DNA from: Cyanobium sp. E1_MAG_00006
GTDB lineage: Bacteria > Cyanobacteriota > Cyanobacteriia > PCC-6307 > Cyanobiaceae
NCBI GenBank assembly: GCA_027488975.1
Contig: JAIYAQ010000032.1
Location: 1 to 64,000, forward strand
DNA: 64,000 nt
Reading direction: 5' to 3'
The translations under genes were made by a program, and so were the position numbers. Each line of letters begins with the position of its first letter. Position 1 is the stretch's first letter. This document shows positions 1 to 7,923 of this stretch, one piece after another. The notes under the pieces were generated by a model, which searched no databases, had not been told where the DNA came from, and was given only the letters and a program-made list of their open reading frames with translations.

Positions 1-752
1 GGCTGCGTTCCCTCCGCCGCCAGCAGATCCAGCAGCTCCGTGTCCTCGCCATCGCCCACCTTCGTCTCCAGGCTCACCGGCTGACGCGCACGGCACAGCA
101 GATCCTTCACCTCCTCCTCCGGCAGCTCCACGTACTCCGCCAGCTCCGTCACCGTCGGCGTCCGACCCAGCTCCTGGCTCAGCTCGCGCTGACCCTTCTT
201 CAGCTTGTTCAGCGTCTCCGTGATGTGGATCGGCAGCCGGATCGTGCGGCTCTTCTCCGCGATCGCCCGCGTGATCCCCTGACGGATCCACCAGTACGCA
301 TACGTGCTGAACTTGTAGCCCCGCGTCGGATCGAACTTCTCCACACCCCGCACCAGGCCGATCGTTCCCTCCTGGATCAGGTCCAGAAGCTCCATATTCC
401 GCTTGGTGTACTTCTTCGCCACGCTCACCACCAGCCGCAGGTTGGCGGACACCATCCGCTCCTTGGCCCGCTGACCCGCCCGTAGGCGCTTCCGCAACTG
501 CTGCGGCTCCAGGCCAGCCGCCTCGGCCAGCTGGGACTCCGTGGGAGGATCACCGCCCGCACGCAGCGTGATCTCCTCACGCAACTCCTCAAGGCCCATC
601 AGCTCCTGCACCTGGCGACCGAGGGTGATCTCCTGCTCATGACTCAGCAGCGGCACACGGCCGATGTCGCGCAGGTAGGAGCGCACCAGGTCGGCACCTC
701 CCAGCAGGGCCGCGGCTTCGCGGTCGGAGCGGATCACGGGCAGCGAGGGCAT
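1..752 (-). CDS. Group 2 RNA polymerase sigma factor (RpoD-like), 3' part cut by window edge
   Basis: This gene encodes a sigma-70 family factor that directs RNA polymerase to promoters. Translation from the ATG at 752 gives about 250 residues before the window ends. A short N-terminus without region 1.1 (DLVRSYLRDIGRVPLL) is followed by the region 2 core: NLRLVVSVAKKY, then DLIQEGTIGL and the region 2.3-2.4 stretch with KFSTYAYWWIRQ. The start of region 3 follows (RLPIHITETLNKLKK). The lack of region 1.1 fits cyanobacterial group 2 (non-essential, stress or circadian-responsive) rather than the principal SigA. Which paralogue (SigB to SigE) it is cannot be told. Region 4 lies outside the window. 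A perfect palindrome sits 12 nt upstream of the start, which suggests specific control. Confidence 0.93.
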   Translation of the reverse strand, partial: MPSLPVIRSDREAAALLGGADLVRSYLRDIGRVPLLSHEQEITLGRQVQELMGLEELREEITLRAGGDPPTESQLAEAAGLEPQQLRKRLRAGQRAKERMVSANLRLVVSVAKKYTKRNMELLDLIQEGTIGLVRGVEKFDPTRGYKFSTYAYWWIRQGITRAIAEKSRTIRLPIHITETLNKLKKGQRELSQELGRTPTVTELAEYVELPEEEVKDLLCRARQPVSLETKVGDGEDTELLDLLAAEGTQ

Positions 753-764
753 GGCGCCTTGCAG

Positions 765-788
765 TTACGAAACCGTTTTGTTTCGTAA
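765..788. promoter_or_regulatory. Perfect 9-bp inverted repeat upstream of the sigma factor
   Basis: TTACGAAAC (765-773) and GTTTCGTAA (780-788) form a perfect inverted repeat around a 6-nt spacer. It lies in the 83-bp gap between the minus-strand sigma factor (start 752) and the plus-strand pseudouridine synthase (start 836). It is distinctly AT-richer than its surroundings. On the sigma factor strand it ends 12 nt before the ATG, with an AAGG Shine-Dalgarno-like tract between. It could be a repressor operator or an mRNA hairpin that controls ribosome access. The binding protein is unknown. Confidence 0.6.
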
Positions 789-835
789 ATCTACCACCTT
801 TTTTCAGGTTTCCCTCGGCCGGGCCGATCGGCAGA

Positions 836-1588
836 ATGCGGTTGGTGACTAACGGAACGCCCGTGGCTGCCGAGCGCCTTCAGAAGCTGATGGCGGCCGC
901 CGGGCTCTGCTCCCGCCGCCGCGCTGAGGACATGCTCCGGGCCGGCCGCGTCCTGTGCAACGGCCGCGTAGCGCGACTCGGGGACCGTGCCGATCCAGAA
1001 CGGGATGCCATCCAGATCGACGGTCGCTTGCTGCAGCCCACCGCGGCGCCGCTGGTGCTGCTGCTGAACAAGCCGGCGGGGGTGTTGAGCAGCTGCCATG
1101 ACCCCGAGGGTCGCCCGGTCGTGCTTGACCTGCTGCCGCCGGAGCTGGCCAGCGGCCGCGGCCTTCATCCGGTGGGACGCCTGGATGCCGCCAGCCGCGG
1201 CGCCTTGCTGCTCAGCAATAACGGCGCCCTCACCCTGCAACTGACCCACCCCCGCTACCAGCACCGCAAGACCTACCGGGTGCGGGTGGAGGGGGAACCC
1301 GATGCGCAAACTCTGGAACGCTGGGCCCGCGGCGTGCCGCTGGACGGTCAGCCCAGTCAGCCGGTGCAGCTGCGGCGGCTACCTGGGCGGGGCAGCGGCA
1401 CCCTGCTGGAACTGGTGATGACGGAGGGTCGCAACCGACAGATCCGTCGCACAGCCGAACTGCTGGGCCATCCGGTGCGCGACCTGCAGCGCGTGGCCAT
1501 CGGGACCATCCATCTGGACGACCTGCCGGAGGGTCGCTGGCGACGGGTCGATCCCCAAGAATGGGCCAACCAGGATCCACGGCCTTGA
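836..1588 (+). CDS. rluB: Pseudouridine synthase of the RsuA/RluB family
   Basis: A 250-residue enzyme that isomerises a uridine in ribosomal RNA. An S4 RNA-binding domain occupies residues about 13-60 (ERLQKLMAAAGLCSRRRAE). The catalytic domain contains the motif HPVGRLDAASRGALLLSNNG, which carries the family's catalytic Asp, and a later EGRNRQIRR motif. Length is normal for RluB-type proteins. The stop overlaps the start of the next gene (TGATG at 1586-1590), so the two are probably co-transcribed and translationally coupled. Whether the target is 23S (RluB) or 16S (RsuA) rRNA cannot be decided from the sequence; RluB is the more common bacterial annotation. Confidence 0.88.
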   Translation: MRLVTNGTPVAAERLQKLMAAAGLCSRRRAEDMLRAGRVLCNGRVARLGDRADPERDAIQIDGRLLQPTAAPLVLLLNKPAGVLSSCHDPEGRPVVLDLLPPELASGRGLHPVGRLDAASRGALLLSNNGALTLQLTHPRYQHRKTYRVRVEGEPDAQTLERWARGVPLDGQPSQPVQLRRLPGRGSGTLLELVMTEGRNRQIRRTAELLGHPVRDLQRVAIGTIHLDDLPEGRWRRVDPQEWANQDPRP

Positions 1589-2538
1589 TGCCACGGCTCG
1601 CCCCGAAACTTCCAGGCCTGGCCCGCTGGCTCCCGTGGCACCGCCGCAACAGCGGCGGCGAGAACGGCCATGGTCCGCAGGAGGATCCCCTGCTGGAGGC
1701 CGGCCGTCGCCTGCGCCAGGAGCGGGAGCAGCGGGGCCTGAGCCTGCGCCAGCTCGCCCTGGAAACCCGTATCAGCACGCCGGTGCTGGAGGCCCTCGAG
1801 CGCGGCTGGAGGGGCCGGCTGCCGGAGGCGGCCTATCTGCGCACGATGCTGCCCCTGATCGAGCAGCGGCTCGACCTTCAGGCGGGCAGCCTCGAGGTGG
1901 CGCTACCAGCCCGCAGCAGTGGCAGAGCGGGTGTTGAACAGGGTCGGGCCAGCCTGCTGCAGCGCTTCACCCCCGGCTCGATCGAGGTGTTCAGCACCTG
2001 GCAAGGCACGCTGCTCTACGGAGGCCTCACCCTGGGGCTGATCTATGTGATCAACCTGCAGCAGCAGCAGCTCGCCGCCGCCAACCTGCTGACCCTGCGG
2101 CCGATCGCACCGCTGACGGAACGGGATCAGGCCAGTCCCATCGATGCAGGCGCCACCCTGCTCAGGCTTTACCCAGACCTGCGCCCCCTGCAGCGCGCTG
2201 GCAACGGCATGGCACTGACTGCCCTGCAGACACCTGCCAGCAGGATCGATCCAACCGAACCGGGAGTGCTGCAGCTCAACCTCAGCCAGCCCAGCACGGT
2301 GGCGCTCCGCAACGACAGCGGCCAGCGGACCAACCTGCAGGGGGCTCAGGGACAGCTGGTGCTGACGCTGCAGCCCCCCCTTCAGCTGAGCATCACACCG
2401 TCACCGGCCACCGGCGAAGTGCTCTGGAACGGCACTCCCCTCAGGCCGCTGAGCGGTCAGCCGGGCCGCTACCGCCTGCCGCAGTCTCCGGCTCAGCCGC
2501 CGCAGCAGCAATCCCAGCCTCAGGCTCAGCGGCCGTAA
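1588..2538 (+). CDS. rodZ: RodZ-like helix-turn-helix membrane protein
   Basis: A protein of 316 residues starting at the ATG that overlaps the stop of the preceding pseudouridine synthase gene. An N-terminal Xre-type helix-turn-helix domain (about residues 30-75, GRRLRQEREQRGLSLRQLA) is followed by a single transmembrane segment (about 135-155, LLYGGLTLGLIYVINL). A periplasmic beta-rich C-terminal region follows, ending in a Pro/Gln-rich tail. This HTH-TM-DUF4115 arrangement is that of RodZ, which links MreB to the cell-wall elongation machinery. Its 3' end overlaps the convergent malQ by 13 bp. The cell-shape role is inferred from the architecture. Confidence 0.75.
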   Translation: MPRLAPKLPGLARWLPWHRRNSGGENGHGPQEDPLLEAGRRLRQEREQRGLSLRQLALETRISTPVLEALERGWRGRLPEAAYLRTMLPLIEQRLDLQAGSLEVALPARSSGRAGVEQGRASLLQRFTPGSIEVFSTWQGTLLYGGLTLGLIYVINLQQQQLAAANLLTLRPIAPLTERDQASPIDAGATLLRLYPDLRPLQRAGNGMALTALQTPASRIDPTEPGVLQLNLSQPSTVALRNDSGQRTNLQGAQGQLVLTLQPPLQLSITPSPATGEVLWNGTPLRPLSGQPGRYRLPQSPAQPPQQQSQPQAQRP

Positions 2539-4016
2539 CGGCTGGCCATCTCACCGAAGCCACGCAGCGGACCCGCGATGGCATCGAGACCGGTGGTCAG
2601 ACGCCAGCTCCAGTTGCCGGAGGTGGTGCCGGGGCTGTTGAAGCGCGCCTCATCCCCGAGCCCGAGCAGATCCTGCAGCGGCACCACCGCCAGCTCAGCG
2701 CTGGAGCACAGCGCCAGCTCCAGCAGCTGCCAGCCCGGTGCATGCACCGACGTGCCGAGGCAGCTCTCCACCCGGCCACGCTCCTCATCGCCGAGGGCAT
2801 GCCACCAGCCGATGCAGGTGGCATTGTCATGGGTGCCGGTGTAAACGACCCAGTCGCTGCCGTTGAAGTTCTCCGGCAGGTAGGGGTTGTCCGGGTTGCC
2901 ATCGAAGGCGAACTGCAGGATCTTCATGCCCGGCAGCCGGTAGTGATCGCGCAGGGCATCCACCTCCGGGGTGATCACGCCGAGGTCTTCAGCGATCAGC
3001 GGCAGCGGACCGCCGCCCTGCACCGCCTGCAAGCGTCGCAGCAGGGCCGGGCCGGGCGAGCGACGCCAGACCCCGTGTTCGGCTGTGGTGTCGTTGCCGG
3101 GCACGCACCAGGCGGCCTCGAGAGCACGGAAGTGATCCAAACGGAGCAGATCAAGCAGCTCCAGTTGCCGCTCCAACCGTTGCATCCACCAGCGGAAGCG
3201 GGTGAGGCGATGCAGCGGCCAGGCGTAGACCGGTGTGCCCCAGAGCTGACCGGTGGCCGAGAAGTAATCGGGTGGCACGCCGCTCTGAGTGGTGAGCCGG
3301 CCGTCGGCACCCACGGAGAACAGGCGGCGACGGCTCCAGACATCGGCGCTGTCGTGGGCGACGTAGAAGGGCAGATCACCCACCACCTCGACCTTGCGGC
3401 TGCGGGCGTGCTCCAGCAGCCGCTGCCACTGCCACTGGAGCTGCCACTGCAGCAGGGCTTCCCGCTCGAGGGCCTCGGCGTTCTGACGTTCAAACTCCTT
3501 GAGTGCGGAGCGGCGGCGACGGGCCAGCGGTGCCGGCCACTGCCACCAGGGCCTCTGCTGGTACTCACGGCGCAGCACCATGTAGCGGCAGTGGTCCTGC
3601 AGCCAGAACGACTGAAGGGAGCGCCAGTACGCCAGGGCCCGGTGCTGATGCTCGGGCCAGTCGGGGCAGCGACGTAGCAGCGCCTCGGCCAGCAGTTCCG
3701 CACGCTGATCGGCCAGGGCGATGTCGAGATGCTGAGGATCACCGCCGCCGGGCAACGCCTCCAGATCGGAGTCCGCAATCAGGCCATCGAGCACCAGCTG
3801 CTCGCCGTCGAGCAGCCAGGGATTGAGGGCAAAGCCGCTTGGGGAGCTGTAGGGCGAGCCGGTGCCGTCGGTGGGGGCCAGCGGCAGCAGTTGCCAGGCG
3901 CGAACACCGTGGTCGGCGAGGGTATCAATCCAGTCGTGGGCCACCCGGCCGAGACTGCCGCAGGCCGGTGTGCCCGGCAGCGCCGTGGGATGGAGCAGAA
4001 CGCCGGCCCGTCTCAT
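2526..4016 (-). CDS. malQ: 4-alpha-glucanotransferase (amylomaltase)
   Basis: A 496-residue GH77 disproportionating enzyme that transfers alpha-1,4-glucan segments during glycogen turnover in the cytoplasm. The N-terminus carries the family signature GVLLHPTALPG and the SPYSSPSGFALNP substrate loop. The (beta/alpha)8 catalytic residues are visible: the nucleophile Asp in LLRLDHFRALE, the acid/base Glu in LIAEDLG, and the Asp in YTGTHDN. The start ATG overlaps the stop of upstream bciB (ATGA at 4013-4016), which indicates an operon. Length is normal. Confidence 0.95.
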   Translation of the reverse strand: MRRAGVLLHPTALPGTPACGSLGRVAHDWIDTLADHGVRAWQLLPLAPTDGTGSPYSSPSGFALNPWLLDGEQLVLDGLIADSDLEALPGGGDPQHLDIALADQRAELLAEALLRRCPDWPEHQHRALAYWRSLQSFWLQDHCRYMVLRREYQQRPWWQWPAPLARRRRSALKEFERQNAEALEREALLQWQLQWQWQRLLEHARSRKVEVVGDLPFYVAHDSADVWSRRRLFSVGADGRLTTQSGVPPDYFSATGQLWGTPVYAWPLHRLTRFRWWMQRLERQLELLDLLRLDHFRALEAAWCVPGNDTTAEHGVWRRSPGPALLRRLQAVQGGGPLPLIAEDLGVITPEVDALRDHYRLPGMKILQFAFDGNPDNPYLPENFNGSDWVVYTGTHDNATCIGWWHALGDEERGRVESCLGTSVHAPGWQLLELALCSSAELAVVPLQDLLGLGDEARFNSPGTTSGNWSWRLTTGLDAIAGPLRGFGEMASRYGR

Positions 4017-5260
4017 CGTGTCGGCAACCGGTAGCGGCTGATGATGCGCTGGGCGAAGGCGGGAATGTGCGCCGCCACCTTCTCAGGGTGGTTGCGGCGC
4101 AGCCAGAGGGCATTGCGGGTGAAGTGGGAGTCGATCGAGAAGCGGCCGTACTCCAGGCCCTGGGGCCCGAAGCGCTGCACGAAGAACCCGATCAGATCCG
4201 CCAACCAGAGCGGCAGCTTCACGGCCTTGTCGTAGGCCTCGATGCCCTGCTGCACGGCAGGCTGGCGCTGGCCACGGCTGGTGACTGGAGCCACGTCCAG
4301 TTCGTCCTCCACCAGATCGAGCAGCTGCTGCCCTTTCGGATTGCGCACGGTGAGCCATTGACGCCCGAACGTCGCGCCCATGTAGCCGACCACCAGATCA
4401 GCGCCGGCGTTGGTGTAGTCGAAGCAGCTCAGACAGCTCGGCGCAAACACGTCCTTGAGCTTCGGTGTGTCGAGCCCGAAGAAGGGAACGGTCTCCTCGC
4501 GGCCATCGCTGTGACGGAAGTGGATGCGGAAGTCCTGCATGAACTCGTAGTGCACCACTGTTTCTGGTGAGCTGACGGTGCTGTCCAGGAAGGTCTGCAG
4601 ACCCTGACGCGAGACGTTGTCGACGCAGGGCAGCCCCAGCACGTAAAGCGCATCGAGTGGCAGGGTCGACTGGACGGCGCGCAGGGCCTGGATCTGACAG
4701 CCCACACCGATGGCCAGCAGACGTCGGATGCCACTGCCGGGAAGCTGCTCCAGAACCTCAAGATTGGGGGAGAGGGTCGGCTTGTTGACCCGGGCACTGA
4801 GCACCTCCTCCGGGGTCCGGGCCAGTCGCGGTACCGGTGTGAAGCGATCGTCGTCGCTCTGGCCGACGCACAGGACCGCGTCCACCAGACCGGTTTCCAG
4901 GGCGCGCACCCCAAGGCGGCTGACGATCCCCGTCCACTGCGCGCCCGCGATCGGCTGGCGAAGCCGGGCTGTGAGCATGCGCTGCTGCACCCCGAAATAG
5001 AGCTCGTCCTCGTTGTCGAGATCACGGCTGCGCCCATGGGCGCCCGTCTCCATCGCCTCGAAGCGCTGGTTGAGGAAGGCGCAGCTGTCCTTCACGTAGG
5101 CCACCCAGCGGCTGTCGCAAAGGCCGCACTGGCTGCAGAGGTCTTTGGCGGGGTAGACGCTGCCCTTGCCCAGTGGACGGGCGCGCTCGTGCGGCAGTGA
5201 TGCGGAAGCGGGGCTCGCGGGCGCGGGAGTCGCGGAGGGGTGGGGCGCGGAAGTCAACGG
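4013..5260 (-). CDS. bciB: 3,8-divinyl chlorophyllide reductase, ferredoxin-dependent BciB type
   Basis: About 415 residues of the F420-reducing hydrogenase beta-subunit family. In cyanobacteria the orthologue (slr1923 type) reduces the 8-vinyl group of divinyl chlorophyllide. An N-terminal CSQCGLC cluster and the later SCLSCFDYTNAGAD segment supply iron-sulfur cysteines. The middle part (LAIGVGCQIQALRAVQ, LYVLGLPCVDN) is typical of the family. The reading frame is open up to a TTG at 5353. I chose the TTG at 5260 because conserved sequence only begins at about ARPLGKGSVYPAKDLC; GTG at 5296 is another option. It is translationally coupled to malQ. BciB rather than the NADPH-type BciA is the form here. 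Confidence 0.88.
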   Translation of the reverse strand, partial: PLTSAPHPSATPAPASPASASLPHERARPLGKGSVYPAKDLCSQCGLCDSRWVAYVKDSCAFLNQRFEAMETGAHGRSRDLDNEDELYFGVQQRMLTARLRQPIAGAQWTGIVSRLGVRALETGLVDAVLCVGQSDDDRFTPVPRLARTPEEVLSARVNKPTLSPNLEVLEQLPGSGIRRLLAIGVGCQIQALRAVQSTLPLDALYVLGLPCVDNVSRQGLQTFLDSTVSSPETVVHYEFMQDFRIHFRHSDGREETVPFFGLDTPKLKDVFAPSCLSCFDYTNAGADLVVGYMGATFGRQWLTVRNPKGQQLLDLVEDELDVAPVTSRGQRQPAVQQGIEAYDKAVKLPLWLADLIGFFVQRFGPQGLEYGRFSIDSHFTRNALWLRRNHPEKVAAHIPAFAQRIISRYRLPTR

Positions 5261-5403
5261 GAAGTCAACGTGAGGGGGCCTGCCGGCGGACACGTGCAAC
5301 AGGGCCAGTCTGAAGCAACAACCTATCGGCCCCGACCACAGCGGAGCCGGCAAAGCGGAGAGCTTGCGTCAGAGTGGGCCGAACGTGTTCCGCCAGGCCG
5401 GCC

Positions 5404-6354
5404 ATGGCGCCCAGACGGAAAAGTGCAAACCCGCCAGCGCGCGGCCAGGGACGACTCCTGGCCGTGCGCCTGCTGGCCGCAGGAGTGGGAGTTGCCGCAG
5501 GCCTGGGGCTGCTGGGGCTGATGTGGCCGGAGGGCGACCGGGCCGTGAAGCCCGAGGAGCTGCCGACGGCGGAGGCCCTGGCTGATGTACCAAGCCGGGC
5601 GATCACGGTGCTGCTGATCGGCTCGGATGCCGACCGGCGTGGGGCCGTGCGCAACGGAGCGGCACCGGCGGGCCCGGCCAACAGCGATGCCCTGGTGCTG
5701 GTGCGGGTGGAGCCGAAAGGCCCTCTGCAAGTGCTCAGCCTGCCGGTGGACGCTGCAGTCCAGCTGCCGGGCGACAAGCGGCCCGTCGCCCTCGGCAGCC
5801 TCTATCGCCGCGGCGGCCCCGCCCTGGTGGCGGGAGCCAGCGCCGAGCTGCTGGCCCTCCCCGCCGGGCAGCCCGACCGCTATCTGGTGCTCCCCCGTGC
5901 AGCCCTGCGCCAGCTGGTGGATGACCTGGGACGACTGGAGCTCTCCCCCGACCGCACCATGCGCTACCGGGACAAAGCTCAGAAATACACGATCAGCCTG
6001 GAGGGCGGACTGCAACAGCTCAATGGCAGCCAGGTGGAGCAGCTGCTGCGCTTCCGCGACAGCGAGTCCGGCGAGGATGGGCGACGGGGACGCCAGGACC
6101 AAGTGATCGAGAGCGCACTGCGCCAGATGGGCCAGCACCGCCAGCTGCAGCAACTGCCCGACCTGCTGCGTCAGCTGCAGAACGAGGTGGACACCAACCT
6201 CACCCAGAGCGAAGCCCTCAGCCTGCTGGCGGCCGCCCTGCAGCAGAGCAAACCGATCCGCTTCCGCAGCCTTGCCCTCAAGCCACCCCTCAAACCTGGC
6301 GATCGGTTGCGCCAGGTGGACCCAACGGCAGTGGATCAGGCCTGGCCACGCTGA
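5404..6354 (+). CDS. LytR-CpsA-Psr (LCP) family protein
   Basis: A protein of 316 residues from the ATG at 5404. A positively charged N-terminus and one transmembrane helix (about residues 18-40, LLAVRLLAAGVGVAAGLGLLG) are followed by an extracytoplasmic LCP domain. Markers are ITVLLIGSDADRR, SDALVLVRVEPK, the beta strand LQVLSLPVDAAVQLPG and the Arg-rich segment QLLRFRDSESGEDGRRGRQ. LCP enzymes attach glycopolymers to peptidoglycan. The usual Asp-rich motif 'D..R.DS..' is present only in altered form (NSDALVLVRV), so the enzymatic role is not certain. Its last 65 bp overlap a convergent gene. Confidence 0.8.
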   Translation: MAPRRKSANPPARGQGRLLAVRLLAAGVGVAAGLGLLGLMWPEGDRAVKPEELPTAEALADVPSRAITVLLIGSDADRRGAVRNGAAPAGPANSDALVLVRVEPKGPLQVLSLPVDAAVQLPGDKRPVALGSLYRRGGPALVAGASAELLALPAGQPDRYLVLPRAALRQLVDDLGRLELSPDRTMRYRDKAQKYTISLEGGLQQLNGSQVEQLLRFRDSESGEDGRRGRQDQVIESALRQMGQHRQLQQLPDLLRQLQNEVDTNLTQSEALSLLAAALQQSKPIRFRSLALKPPLKPGDRLRQVDPTAVDQAWPR

Positions 6355-6862
6355 TCGCCCGCCATCGGGCAGCCATGGTGGCCGCCAGAGCCAGCTCGGC
6401 CTCCGACGCCGGAGAGGCCGGCAGCCAGCCCAGCCAGGGCAGGCCATCGCAGCGACGTTGCTCGGGGGCCCACTCTCCGCCGGACTGGATCAGCCCCAGG
6501 AGGGGAACGCCAGTGAGCTGAAGCAGGGCGTGATAAGCCCGGGCCACGCCAGCCGGAGCAGCAGCGGTGGCAACGGCTGGGGTCAACAGCAGCACCGGCT
6601 GACGCCAGGCTCCAAGCGCATCGGCCCAGCAGCCCGCCCCCGCCAGCTGCTGGCCGGGATCGAGGCAGAGGGGCAACAGCCAGCCAGGGGTCTCCAGCCC
6701 GAGCGCGTGCAGAACAGCGGCTGGATCCTCAGCCGGAGCAATCGGCCGCGGCAGGGTCCGCAGGCCCAGCAGGGCCGCCAGACGATCTGCTGGCGCCAGG
6801 GGCACGCCGCCGGGGGCCACGAGCACCAGGCCTCCCGTTGGCCAGGAGAGTGCGCTTTGCAT
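6290..6862 (-). CDS. Conserved cyanobacterial hypothetical protein
   Basis: A protein of 190 residues starting at the ATG at 6862 (MQSALSWPTGGLVLVAPGG). It is rich in Ala, Leu and Pro, with alternating hydrophobic strands (LVLVAPGGVPLAP, PGWLLPLCLD, QPVLLLTPAVATAAA, LLQLTGVPLLGLIQSGG). This suggests a soluble alpha/beta fold rather than a membrane protein, and no catalytic motif is recognisable. It ends inside the 3' end of the convergent LCP gene (65-bp overlap). It lies 65 bp from divergent prs. Function is unknown; coding status rests on the intact frame, position and strand-like hydrophobic pattern. Confidence 0.6.
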   Translation of the reverse strand: MQSALSWPTGGLVLVAPGGVPLAPADRLAALLGLRTLPRPIAPAEDPAAVLHALGLETPGWLLPLCLDPGQQLAGAGCWADALGAWRQPVLLLTPAVATAAAPAGVARAYHALLQLTGVPLLGLIQSGGEWAPEQRRCDGLPWLGWLPASPASEAELALAATMAARWRAISVARPDPLPLGPPGATDRQV

Positions 6863-6927
6863 GGAGGGCTGCCTGATATCCGTGCGGCTTCTACGATCGG
6901 GTCTCAACCGATCACGCCCCGGCCGCC

Positions 6928-7923
6928 GTGACCAGTTTCCTGACCGCAGAACGGGTCGAGCAGGCGAGTGTGGGCCATGACACCAGGCGGCTGCGCCTGT
7001 TCAGCGGCACGGCCAACCCCGCGCTGGCGCGGGAAATCGGCGCCTACCTGGGCGTTCCGGACGGGCCGCGGGTGATCAAGCGCTTCGCCGACGGTGAGCT
7101 CTACATCCAGATCCAGGAATCGATCCGCGGCTGCGATGTCTTCCTGATTCAGCCCACCTGCGCTCCTGTGAACGATCACCTGATGGAGCTGCTGATCATG
7201 GTGGACGCCTGCAAGCGGGCCTCCGCCCGCCAGATCACGGCTGTGATCCCCTACTACGGCTACGCCCGCGCCGACCGCAAGACGGCAGGGCGCGAATCGA
7301 TCACCGCCAAGCTGGTGGCCAACCTGCTGGCCAAAAGCGGTGTCGACCGCGTGCTGGCCATGGATCTGCACTCCGCCCAGATCCAGGGCTACTTCGACAT
7401 CCCCTGCGATCACATCTACGGCTCACCGGTGCTGGTGGACTATCTGGCCGGCCGCGACTTCGGCGATGTGGTGGTGGTGTCGCCGGACGTGGGCGGCGTG
7501 TCCCGGGCCAGAGCCTTCGCCAAGCAGATGAAGGACGCCCCCCTGGCGATCATCGACAAGCGCCGCTCCGGCCACAACGTGGCCGAGAGCCTGACGGTGA
7601 TCGGTGATGTGGCCGGCAAGACCGCGATCCTGATCGACGACATGGTCGACACCGGCGGCACGATCTGCGCCGGAGCCCGTCTGCTGCGGGAGCGGGGCGC
7701 CACACGGGTGCTGGCCTGTGCCACCCATGCCGTGTTCTCCCCGCCTGCAGTGGAGAGGCTCTCCGCCGCGGGACTGTTCGAGGAGGTGATCGTGACCAAC
7801 TCGATTCCGATGGGCGAGGAACGCAGGTTTCCGCAGCTGCAGGTGCTCTCGGTGGCCAACATGCTCGGCGAGGCGATCTGGCGTATCCACGAGGAGAGCT
7901 CCGTGAGCTCGATGTTCCGCTGA
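6928..7923 (+). CDS. prs: Ribose-phosphate pyrophosphokinase
   Basis: A 331-residue enzyme that makes PRPP from ribose 5-phosphate and ATP for nucleotide, histidine and tryptophan synthesis. It starts at a GTG. Visible motifs include FADGELYIQIQESIRG, the flexible catalytic loop region DKRRSGHN, YYGYARADRK (ATP site), LAMDLHSAQIQGYFDIP, and the PRPP-binding loop ILIDDMVDTGGT. Length is typical for class I PRPP synthases with a short N-terminal extension. The stop codon lies within CTGA, which may also be the start of the next gene. Confidence 0.97.
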   Translation: MTSFLTAERVEQASVGHDTRRLRLFSGTANPALAREIGAYLGVPDGPRVIKRFADGELYIQIQESIRGCDVFLIQPTCAPVNDHLMELLIMVDACKRASARQITAVIPYYGYARADRKTAGRESITAKLVANLLAKSGVDRVLAMDLHSAQIQGYFDIPCDHIYGSPVLVDYLAGRDFGDVVVVSPDVGGVSRARAFAKQMKDAPLAIIDKRRSGHNVAESLTVIGDVAGKTAILIDDMVDTGGTICAGARLLRERGATRVLACATHAVFSPPAVERLSAAGLFEEVIVTNSIPMGEERRFPQLQVLSVANMLGEAIWRIHEESSVSSMFR

